Below, piece by piece: positions 56,601 through 64,000 of a stretch of DNA of 64,000 nucleotides. The notes under the pieces were generated by a model. The model saw only the letters and a program-made list of their open reading frames with translations, did no database searches and was not told the DNA's origin. Positions within the stretch are counted from its first letter, which is position 1, and each line of letters begins with the position of its first letter. Position numbers and translations under genes: made by a program. Source of the stretch: Hetaerina americana (lineage: Eukaryota; Arthropoda; Insecta; Odonata; Calopterygidae); assembly GCA_022747635.1 (NCBI GenBank), contig JAKTNV010000060.1, forward strand, positions 424,872-488,871, given 5' to 3'.

Positions 56601-59462
56601 TTATCACATTTTTCTATACCAATTCTGCTAATGATGAATTACATTTGGGTGATTATTCCTCTTAGTGATTGGTATTTGTCAATCTATATCACTGTTGTCC
56701 CAAAGTTAAGAATTTCTCTTGGGTGCTACAATTAAATGTGTGCAAATTTGCATATTACTATGTAATCAGTTGATATCTGTACTATAATCAACTTTTTCTA
56801 ATAAATCAGGTGTTGTATTGGTAGTCCATAAATGATTGATAAATAATCACTTATTTGTTGAATAAATGAGCTATTTGCTCTAGTTCTCTCCAGGCAAACT
56901 AAGCAAAGGTAGTCACTAAAATAATGTAATCAGGCTAATAAATTCATACCAAATAATATAAAATACACCTCAATGCATATCATTCTTATCAGAAGCATAC
57001 TGACTCGTACTCTCTTGGTATATGATAAAAAATGCATGCTCATAATGAAAGGCGAAGTTTTCCAGTTTCTTAATTGAGAAATACATATGTATTCTAATGG
57101 TTTTAATGTTTCTATATCATTATCAGTGGGCACTGGTAATCATGTAAAAACATAAAAACTGGTCAAACTGAATAGTTTATGCAGTGAAAAACTCCATTTT
57201 TAAATTTCTGCCTCATCAGTCCTATTGCACTCTTAAGCAGACTTAGCACATTGATATATGTATACATTGAATAAATTATATTTCAATGAAAAGACAGCTC
57301 TGTTTTGATACTACTTTGTCCACATTAGCGTTTGGTGCATACACATCCAGTATAAACAGGATACTTCCTGTATGGTACTTTATGTTGGAATCATTGTGAT
57401 TGCTACTGTTAATAAGTATGCCTCAACAAAAATTATTAGACCTCTGGTGAGAGTGCAGGATAGGATAAAATTTAATAAGCTATTTTTAATTGTGTATTTT
57501 TAATGTTAATTCCCTTTAAATAGAGTATTACCAGTTATGTCTTCCATCCCTCAGCTAGTTAGAATAGGTAAAAATAAATAAACACTACCATTTTTAGTTT
57601 TTACTCACGGAAATGCTGTAATCAACTTAGAATAAATTTGTAGCACTATTTGGTATAACCTTTTATGCTTTTTCACAAATGGGAAGTGTAATTTAGCTTA
57701 ATAATTTGTGTTAAACATTACAAACTATTTGATTATATTTAAATTTATTTTGTAGAAAATGGGTGTTTTCTACTGTAATTTTAAATTATACACACTTTAT
57801 TTAACAGCTTAAAAGACACACCTTCGTTTCTGTAGGGCACGCAAAAGAAAATATTTTAACAGTCTATGGGAAAGTGCAGGTATTTTTTTAATAAAAATTA
57901 GTCCACTTAGCAAGAAGAGCACACAATCTTTTGTTATGATCAGTAGTGATGATATTCAATCAAGTTTGTTTGATATCTTACTCCCACCTCTTTCAAAATC
58001 TCTGAAGCTGGCAGCACAATATTCATATCACAATGCAGTAATGAACTCAATAATAACAATCCCAATTATGACATTCTTCAATTGAATAATAAATATTATT
58101 TATGCGATTATAATAATCTAAATATGATGGAGTCAGAATAGACAGTAAATCTGGGGTACAAATAACATTCAGTATTGAATGTTAACCCATGGAGTCCGAA
58201 CATTAGCATATATAGGATGCAGGTAATTTTGCAAACCATAGTGTTGGAAAGAATGGTATGTCTTATATGCCATCAAATACGGTATATGCTTTCTTAGTAT
58301 ATATACTGTTTATCAATGGACTCATGAATTTTTCAAAGAAATGGGGAAATTTAGCAGAAAATAATTGATGCTCTTAGGGGTAGTTTGTCCACCACATTAG
58401 TTTTGGGCTGAGAGAAATTAAGGAGTTGTAATAAGGAATTTTGCCATAAAGCATAATAGTGCCTGGAGCAATGGTTATTTGAACAGAGTTATGCTGTGGT
58501 CTAGGGAGCAGTATTAGGGTGAAGGGTGAGATGATTGCCAATGTAGTTTTGATGTAATTTGCCCCCCTGACAGTAATCTTGGTTTCACACCAAATATTTA
58601 GTATTTCATTCAATGAGTATAATGCTCAGCAGAGGTGTTGCAGTATTCCTCATGCAAGCCTAAATACCATTTGAAAATTTTAAGTCCCATATTCTCTCAT
58701 AGTTTTCAATGACAACAATTCATCTCTGCCTTTTTTCTAGGTTCTTTCCACATGGTTGGCTTTCTCAGGCAACAGTTTCACTGGCTAGTGAAACTGTACC
58801 ATTGAATCCAACATATCTGGTGAAAATCTGGAAGAAATGCAGAGATTAACATATCAATACTCTGTCCATTATAGCCATTATTTCATCTCAAATTCTTTTC
58901 CTTGTTTTTTCTAGGAGAAAATCATTTTTCCCCAATATATTTTAGTAATAGTGTAGACATCCCACGTTAGCTGAAGGAATTCGTTAAGTTTTCACTGTTC
59001 TATTAATTCAATCAGTTGTGTTTGAGGAGAGAAGTTTGGGTTTCATCATTGTTTAATGTGATTGCATTTAATTCAATATTATCAATGCCGTAATATTAGT
59101 GTTACTTCAGTTTATTCTTAATGAAGTAGAAGAAAGTAGAAAGACAGAAATATTTTTAAGTTAATTTTTTGTAGCTATGCCATATAGAATTTATTTAATT
59201 AAATTTGGAAAAAATAGACAAATGGCTTATATTAGCCATCTATTGTATTTTCCTTGATTGAATTGCAATTTTGGCCTTTGGGAGGCTTGTTAAATTTATG
59301 TAGGCCATCAGAATTAAGGTTTTCCTTTTAAAAAATGACAAATTGTTATGACAATGATATTTGAGTGCTTTACTTGTCTCTTTTCAGGATGTTTACAAGA
59401 AACCTGTTATCTCCATTTGTTGCTGGCATGTTCATTGTGAGGAATGTTGGCTCCATACTTTG
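38363..59462 (+). CDS. RNF220: RNF220-like E3 ubiquitin-protein ligase, partial gene (six joined exons)
   Basis: The six exons (38363-38607, 41803-41955, 44242-44368, 46221-46410, 56079-56322, 59388-59462) join in phase: 2 nt completing a codon, then 344 codons with no stop. The product matches vertebrate RNF220 in block order: CxxC finger (CCPACG...LRPGELE), ANRQGRLR, second finger CPVCNERV...HVEQC, DYEWTGQRRIRA, VDGDD...FSEADV, KERHALREAV, EALKNRIRELEG, then the RING start CLICM and CWHVHCEECW. RNF220 proteins are RING E3 ligases. In vertebrates they act on targets such as Sin3B, modulate beta-catenin and Hedgehog/Gli signalling, and work with the cofactor ZC4H2; those roles come from the family, not from this sequence. 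Vertebrate RNF220 is about 566 residues, so an N-terminal part (about 200 residues) and the C-terminal RING exon are missing here. All introns are GT-AG. No frameshift or stop is seen, so the gene looks intact within the window. Confidence 0.93.
38608..41802 (+). other. Intron between exons A and B
   Basis: A 3.2-kb AT-rich, CpG-poor intron with canonical GT-AG ends. Both strands hold open frames of 60 to 130 codons around 39060-39850, but I recognise no domain in them and the composition does not differ from the rest of the intron. I see no repeat family member in it. Confidence 0.85.
41803..41955 (+). CDS. RNF220: RNF220-like coding exon B: NRQxRL block and C2HC finger
   Basis: Acceptor ...ttcatgtag before 41803, donor AAG|gtaaga after 41955, phase 0 at both ends, 51 codons. 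It starts TYQRIKANRQGRLRVK, equivalent to the TFxRVRANRQTRLNAR block of vertebrate RNF220. A basic stretch follows, then the finger CPVCNERVHGSLEELNSHVE with a final Cys (C-x2-C-x13-H-x3-C), similar in spacing to UBZ-type or C2HC fingers. The exon keeps several CpGs although the introns around it have almost none. Confidence 0.93.
41956..44241 (+). other. Intron between exons B and C
   Basis: A 2.3-kb AT-rich, CpG-depleted intron with GT-AG ends. No mobile element, RNA gene or other feature was recognised in it. Confidence 0.85.
44242..44368 (+). CDS. RNF220: RNF220-like coding exon C: acidic linker and YEWxGQxRIRA block
   Basis: Acceptor ...tttgtatttcag before 44242, donor G|gtaagt after 44368. 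It starts in phase 0 and ends with one base of a split Gly codon. It encodes an acidic stretch (VDEEENVDVEGDSEMF), then DYEWTGQRRIRASSLLVGGY, which is nearly identical to the most conserved core of vertebrate RNF220 (EYEWCGQKRIRATTLLEGGF). This exon is the strongest single piece of evidence for the family assignment. Confidence 0.95.
44698..44896 (+). mobile_element. tRNA-derived SINE, second family, intronic copy
   Basis: It runs from the head cagtggcggcggggtaacg through B box ggttcgattcc and gggcttgggtgttt to an (AATA)n tail ending near 44896. It lies in the intron between exons C and D. It is CpG-rich inside an intron almost free of CpG, which suggests a recent insertion. A short direct repeat, tttgacaatctcttgc, lies just upstream (44661-44700). 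Confidence 0.87.
46221..46410 (+). CDS. RNF220: RNF220-like coding exon D: VDGDD / EADV block
   Basis: Acceptor ...caaaatatttcag before 46221; the first two bases complete the split Gly codon from exon C. The donor is AG|gtagtt after 46410, weaker than the other donors, leaving two bases of a split Ser codon. The encoded segment holds EEEEDLVVDGDDTATFGPAQ, FSEADVVMP and KERHALREAV, in the same order as DLDVDGDDTLEYGKPQYTEADV and KEREALRGAV in vertebrate RNF220. Confidence 0.93.
48583..48750 (+). mobile_element. Hairpin (snap-back) retroposed element with 14-bp target duplication
   Basis: Arms of 62 nt (48582-48643 and 48653-48714) pair at 60 of 62 positions around a 9-nt loop. A unique tail follows at 48715-48750. 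The unit is flanked by the perfect 14-bp duplication aataacttgctttg (48569-48582 and 48751-48764). The right arm and tail (catcgaaacgtcagcc, acccggtggaagacccgaga, aaatacgtcaggaaagcacc) are homologous to the element at 30732-30916. It is CpG-rich in a CpG-depleted intron, which suggests a recent insertion. An open frame over it is only the repeat read as protein. Confidence 0.83.
49035..49430 (+). repeat. Three exact tandem copies of a 132-bp unit
   Basis: Copies start at 49035, 49167 and 49299 with aaaatggctttcag and end at 49430. I see no difference between the three. The unit is ordinary AT-rich intron sequence with no coding content. Confidence 0.95.
50487..50665 (+). repeat. Diverged local duplication, copy 1
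   Basis: From ttggctcacaaacttg to gaatttaaagtacctttta this segment aligns with 51362-51541 (shared ttcacaaaatagt, aaattat, gggtattt, gaaaact, gaatttaaagtaccttt). The copies are about 875 bp apart and clearly diverged. Confidence 0.7.
51362..51541 (+). repeat. Diverged local duplication, copy 2
   Basis: Pairs with 50487-50665 in the same orientation and with nearly equal length. The region between the copies has a short open frame (50911-51111) in which I recognise no domain. The pair could be two copies of an unnamed dispersed repeat. Confidence 0.7.
52330..54150 (-). mobile_element. Decayed RTE-like LINE (endonuclease and reverse transcriptase relic)
   Basis: Translating the minus strand in shifting frames gives family landmarks in the right order. 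In the endonuclease part I read YRVMYGGEN (about 54.06 kb), GDWNAMVDEESQGS (about 53.81 kb) and TNTWFKQNHKYK (about 53.69 kb). In the reverse transcriptase I read NKVAGIDSTPKELI (about 53.38 kb), DYYRTTCLITHAAKI (about 53.2 kb), VDYKKASDSV (about 53.08 kb) and LRKEV (about 52.94 kb). After it comes IKRRIGFIKDAIIRMKELN (about 52.7 kb). Many stops and frameshifts separate these. The element has taken on the AT-rich, CpG-poor composition of the host intron, so it is old. Confidence 0.75.
55080..55720 (-). mobile_element. Second LINE reverse-transcriptase C-terminal relic
   Basis: The minus strand near 55.5 kb encodes YHPMKTFVCGVALNGSKTW, then a basic segment and RMLEIIF. This resembles the VALYGSETW ... 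RRMLKISW region that follows the reverse transcriptase in RTE-like LINEs. It lies on the 5' side of the 52.3-54.15 kb relic in that element's own orientation, so it must be a separate insertion or a rearranged piece. Confidence 0.5.
56079..56322 (+). CDS. RNF220: RNF220-like coding exon E: disordered linker, helix and first RING Cys pair
   Basis: Acceptor ...ctgtttccag before 56079; the first base completes the split Ser codon. Donor ATG|gtaatt after 56322, phase 0, 81 further codons. The first 50 or so codons are Ser/Glu/Asn-rich and probably disordered. VEALKNRIRELEGE follows, a heptad-like helix matching FEALKARVRELE before the vertebrate RING. The exon ends in KCLICM, which supplies the first C-x2-C pair of the RING. 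It lies 9.7 kb downstream of exon D, beyond a repeat-rich intron. Confidence 0.93.
56323..59387 (+). other. Intron between exons E and F
   Basis: A 3.1-kb AT-rich, CpG-depleted intron with GT-AG ends. It splits the RING domain between its first Cys pair and the rest. I recognise no repeat or gene in it. Confidence 0.85.
59388..59462 (+). CDS. RNF220: RNF220-like coding exon F: central RING segment
   Basis: Acceptor ...cttgtctcttttcag before 59388, donor TTG|gtaatg after 59462, phase 0, 25 codons. It encodes DVYKKPVISICCWHVHCEEC then WLHTL, matching DSYSMPLTSIQCWHVHCEEC and WLRTL of vertebrate RNF220. It carries RING ligands Cys3, His4, Cys5 and Cys6. The remaining CPQC pair and the short C-terminus should be in a further exon that I could not find before 64000. 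Confidence 0.95.
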
Positions 59463-61849
59463 GTAATGTGCATCATCCTCTCATCAATTTTAAGCATGGC
59501 ATTTGGCTGACCATTGCCCACTCAGTCTATCAACTTGGAATTTTCAACTAAAGAGTGGTTAAGAGAGAGGATGTTTCTATATTAAAGTGACTAAGTTACA
59601 ACATCTGTTGCTGTTCCTATAATTAACTAGTTGAAGCAACGTTTTGGGTGGCAATTTGAGAGGAAGTGAGCTTGGGACAATGTGATCCCATTTTTTTATG
59701 TTTTCGTAAATAAAGGAGTGATGATGTATAAATAAATGGAATGAATCCATTGACTTAGGGCATGATGTTGGAGGGTAATTAAAACCTCCCTAAAATTATT
59801 TACTCAGGAAAAAATCATCAACGAAAAATGGCAATTATATTGTATTTCTGTTAAAATGGAATTCAATGGATCTCTGCTGCAGATTTGAGCCTTTATATTT
59901 TCAAGATAGAGGTGTTTTAAATGGTAGTTATTGCCAATTATTATGTTCAAATTGAGAAGAAGATAATGAGATCCTGGCTAGCTCCCATTAAATTGCTGTA
60001 AAACTGACCATTGTGGAACTCATCGGAACCAATTTCAGGTCACAAGGTCATATTTGACGTACATATTGGAAAATATTCCTATCAAAATGTAATTTCAAAT
60101 GGCAGTATTTTACAAATAATTTAAATTAATGGAGGCATATCTGTTATAAGGACAAGAAAGTGGATTTCAAAGTTAAATAATTATGGTAATGGCTGATGAA
60201 ACACTCCCTTCAGGTTTAAAGACCAAACTATAAATATACCCTGTGAAATAATAATCAGTTATAGTTTCCATACACCTCAATCATTCAAATAACCTCTTCA
60301 AATACTTCAGGAGGCAGTGTTTCTTTATTGGAACATTTGTATTCGCCATCAGTTATTCAGCATATGATCCCTGAAGAGAGAAGTTTCCTTTAAATGCAAT
60401 GAAGCAGTAATGGGAATTACTGATTCTATATCTTGGATTCAATACAGAACCAAGTTGATGGCATTCTTAGTATTATCTTGGGGTGTCAAAAATTGCTTGT
60501 ATGTCAGCATATGTTTCTTGGAGTCTGGCTGTGTGTGTGTTGTGAATTGGATGGAAGTTCATCAGCAAAAGGCTCAAGTGATATCTTTTAGTTGTGAAGC
60601 AGTGGAATTTCAGCTGTGGACTCCTCTTGGAATACTTAAGTACAGACACATCAATTAAAAAATTGATTATTTTACTTCTCGTTGAAGATACAGAAATTGA
60701 ATATATATTATCTTAATTGGATTCACACATTTGTATACTACCAGAGGTGAACCAGAAATGGTTGTTGATTCAGAGATCTGATTAAGGATATGATGGCAAA
60801 AGAAATGTTGTTGCGAATTAAAAAGTGTGTGTTGCAAAATATGTGATTCCAGATGTGCAAAAAGCATCAAGGTTGCACACGTTGTGAAATGTGTTCGTTT
60901 TGTTCTGGATGGTACGTCAGGATAGATATGTGGACAATTATGAGTAGGCGTCCATTTAATTATTTTGATTGCTGTATACATTATTCCCTTAATATTTTGC
61001 TTTACTGATCTTCCCACTGGAAATCAGTAAAGAAACTTTTCTGCAGAGTATTATTTATGATGTGGCTGGATCTATGGAATTAACGGCTGTGTGAATCATG
61101 ATAATTATTTTTCTAAATGGTCTGATTATTTCAATTTAAGAATATTACAAAGAGGCTGTTTCACATATAATTAGACCTATATATGTGGCATGAGCCAAAA
61201 GAATGTGACAAAATAGGCTCCAGTCAGGCAAACACTGATGTTGTGTAGTTATTTCCTGTGAAGACTTTGAATATGATTGGCACTGAATTTGAATTCTTGG
61301 TGATTTAAACATGTCAAGAAACTGTTGGTGACCAAACAGGAATTGAGTTGAAAATTTTGACAATACAAATTTGGAATTGGATAATACAAGTTTCTGGATT
61401 TGCAACAATGGAGCATAAGAAGATCAAGGATTTGGCATAATCCTGAAACTAATTTGATACGAAGTGACTTCAATGAATAGAGAGGTCTTATTGTAATCAG
61501 AAGTTGATGGTGTAAAATGAAAACGGCATCCATTATTTGTTCTCCACTACAAATCTTAAGGTGGGGGCCAGTCCACTTTCCATCTAGCATGTGAGTAAAA
61601 AAACTAAATGCTCACCTGAACATAGAAGTTCAGCTGGTGATTTTAGTGCCAATAAATATTATGGCTAAAAACATGACTTGGCTGGTGGCATAAAATATGA
61701 TATGGCTGGTGATGTGCCAAAACTCAGCATGTGTTGGAACTCTTGAGACATTTTTGTGATTATTAGTTTTTACTCCGATACTATTTGAGAGCCAACATGT
61801 TAAAATTGACATCTCTGTAGGGATGTGTATACATATATGTATGAGAAAA

Positions 61850-61914
<65 letters not shown>

Positions 61915-64000
61915 GTATCTATGTATGAAAAATGAGTTGAATTTAATGGAAGGAGATCTGAAGTGATTCTTCACACGTCCATCATTTATTTATCGGGGGA
62001 TGGTGTTCACATAGTTAACCTCTCTGAAGCATATGAATAATTGAAAGTATTGATGAGGTATAATAATACTGAGATAACACCATGGCTTTGTCTAAGTCAA
62101 ATAATTAGCACATCGCTAAAAGTGACTCTGAAGCATAGCAGTAAAACAAGTGAAGAGGGATGTGAATGTGCTGTAGGAAGAAATTGAAAGAAAAAAATGA
62201 ATCCTGAATATGTTCAGTATTTACTTCAGTTATTTCATCCTAATGTTTCCAAATTCACATGTTGATACTTTGGGCTATACTGTGCTTTAAAGTTGATTCA
62301 AGTGATGGTGTATTATAACCTGTTCTTGCCAATTGAATGAAACCTAAATAATGGTGGTGATGATGTAATTCAGTTTCTGCTACGCATTAATCTTGACATG
62401 GAACAAATTGTTCAGCATAAATATTTGTAGTAACAGTAACTTTGTTGCAGTATCAGTTATTAATTTGTCCATAGTAGTGCCCATTTAAACCTGTGAAGGA
62501 GGTGAACCGTAAATGGGAAATGCTGCTTGAAGAAGTGATTTCTTGAAATAATTTAAGTTATATGGATGTTTTGCAGTGGACCTCTGCAGAGAAAAGTTAC
62601 CAGCTGTGTCTTCATTATGAGGGACTGAATCATCCACCAATTAATGAAATATGACATGGATTTTCTTTGAATAGGAAATGTCTTAAACTTGTTGCAGCAT
62701 GACCACTTGCAGCATGTGTCACCCTGAAGAGTAATATCTAGTAAATAGTCTTGGAAGATGGCATTAAGGAGCAGAATGAGCCTCAGTGAACTCTATAAAA
62801 CTTGAGAATTCTTTTATTCTTGTGATCTCGCTTAGATACTTAGCTCAGACATGTTACCAAGTTGTGGAATACAAGCACACCAGAAAGAGACATTCATGCC
62901 CAGTTGCTTTACATATCTTGAAGATTGCATGCAGAAGTGGAAGTAATTTTCATCTTTCTTATGAATGAAATTTGGTGAAGTGGATAGGATTGAAAATTAG
63001 CAAAGAAGCGGAACTGTTTGGAATTTGTGTCCAGTGTAGGATTGTGATTTGTGGCCGGCATCGCTCAACACACACAGTGTTGAATGTTGGATTTCATTCC
63101 TGCTCTGCATAAGGATGTTTGATTGGCCAATATTGCCATTATTATGGTGTTTGATGGCTTAAGCTAGTGACTAAAGACCTGAGAAAAAATACTCCTGCTG
63201 TACCTAGAGCATGCCAGTTTGAACTATCAACATTCAACAATAGCATTGTGGCACAAGACGATTTTGGCATTTGAGAATATCAGCAGCTCTTTTTATACAC
63301 TTTAAGTCTGCATGACAGAAAAGATCTGCAAGTTTAAAGTTGTTGATTTTGCCCTTGAGATGGTATTATTTTATCAAGGCATTATGCTTATCACTCATGG
63401 CTTAATCTGATTGAAAAACGGTGACAAAATAATTTTTTTGTTTAGTAGCAACTTTCAATCATGAGATTTTCTCATTAGCTTATTATGTGAATATTGAAAC
63501 ACAAGACGGACTTAGTTCATGTTCCTGACACCTCAATTTCTTTTAATTGGAAAATTGATGGGTAAGTATTGAAACCACTATTACTTCCATTCCTTCCATC
63601 CTCCCCATCTCTTGTCGACCCTGTTCCTTAGAATACATCAAAAATTGTTTTGCCATCATGTCCATTGAATTGGTATTGAGCCATTCTGGTTTTGAGTGTG
63701 GACAGGTGGAACATGTGTCGTGGAGATGGTTCTGCGGACTCCTTTATCAATGTGTGTATGGTGTTGCCCGAGCGGTATGCCTTGAATTGAGAGTAAAACA
63801 TTGTCTGGTTTACTAGATTTGTTTTTAGTTTACAGAAAAGGCTCACGTGATAATTGTTTTTAGGCCAAGGTTAATTGCCACCCAAAACAGTTTCTATTAT
63901 AAATTAGTATCAAAGTGATTTCTATGGTCATTGTTATGTTTAATAAGTTGCTTTTTACAAAAGTCTCTCATTAATGGTTCGGAGAAAAAACTTAAGAAAA
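59463..64000 (+). other. Start of the intron after exon F; no further exon recognised
   Basis: AT-rich, CpG-poor sequence holding a (TA)n array near 61.85-61.91 kb and nothing else I can name. I searched it for the expected last RING exon (a CPQC motif followed by a short conserved C-terminus) and found no convincing candidate, so that exon probably lies past the window end. Confidence 0.6.
61853..61914. repeat. (TA)n microsatellite
   Basis: About 30 AT dinucleotides in the intron after exon F. Confidence 0.97.

Noticed and set aside
63000..63060. Cys-x2-Cys-like codons (tgtgtccagtgtagg) as the missing last RING exon
   Set aside because: The surrounding residues do not match the conserved GAKKLCPQCN-like context, and no acceptor with the right phase precedes them.

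Overview
This is eukaryotic nuclear DNA, most likely from an arthropod and probably an insect. The evidence is a multi-exon gene with GT-AG introns of 1.9 to 9.7 kb, tRNA-derived SINEs, a mariner deletion derivative, relics of CR1/L2-like and RTE-like LINEs, long (TA)n arrays, and no bacterial gene organisation. The species cannot be fixed from sequence alone. A hemimetabolous insect with germline gene-body methylation would fit the base composition.

The only protein-coding gene I can support is a partial plus-strand gene for an RNF220-type E3 ubiquitin ligase. Six coding exons lie at 38363-38607, 41803-41955, 44242-44368, 46221-46410, 56079-56322 and 59388-59462. Their phases join without a break into 344 complete codons. 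They cover a first CxxC zinc finger, the NRQxRL block, a second C2HC finger, the YEWxGQxRIRA block, the VDGDD...EADV block, a coiled-coil-like helix and most of the RING domain. The N-terminal part of about 200 residues and the last exon (second CxxC pair of the RING and C-terminus) were not found and probably lie outside the window.

Region 1 to about 38.3 kb has no recognisable exon. It probably belongs to a long 5' intron or upstream region. It is CpG-replete and carries five GC-rich CpG-island-like blocks (about 1.7-2.5, 13.4-14.5, 25.3-26.0, 28.7-29.3 and 32.6-33.5 kb). Between them lie several tRNA-derived SINE families, a CR1/L2-like LINE 3' end (9.3-10.1 kb), a 753-bp mariner deletion derivative with intact terminal repeats (17671-18423), and a hairpin element with a 12-bp target duplication (30732-30916). 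A cluster of degenerate hammerhead-like motifs lies next to a SINE with a perfect 15-bp target duplication (34.2-34.8 kb).

From about 38.7 kb to the end the composition changes abruptly to AT-rich and strongly CpG-depleted DNA, starting just after the first exon found. This looks like the footprint of germline gene-body methylation. The introns hold a CpG-rich and therefore probably young SINE (44698-44896), a second hairpin element with a 14-bp target duplication (48583-48750), an exact 3 x 132-bp tandem array (49035-49430), a diverged local duplication, and a heavily decayed RTE-like LINE on the minus strand (52.3-54.15 kb) with a second relic at 55.1-55.7 kb.

The most unusual element is the hairpin family. 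Two independent insertions share a tail and a GAAACGTC box, and each has its own target duplication. They look like short snap-back retroposed units, possibly derived from Penelope-like element ends.
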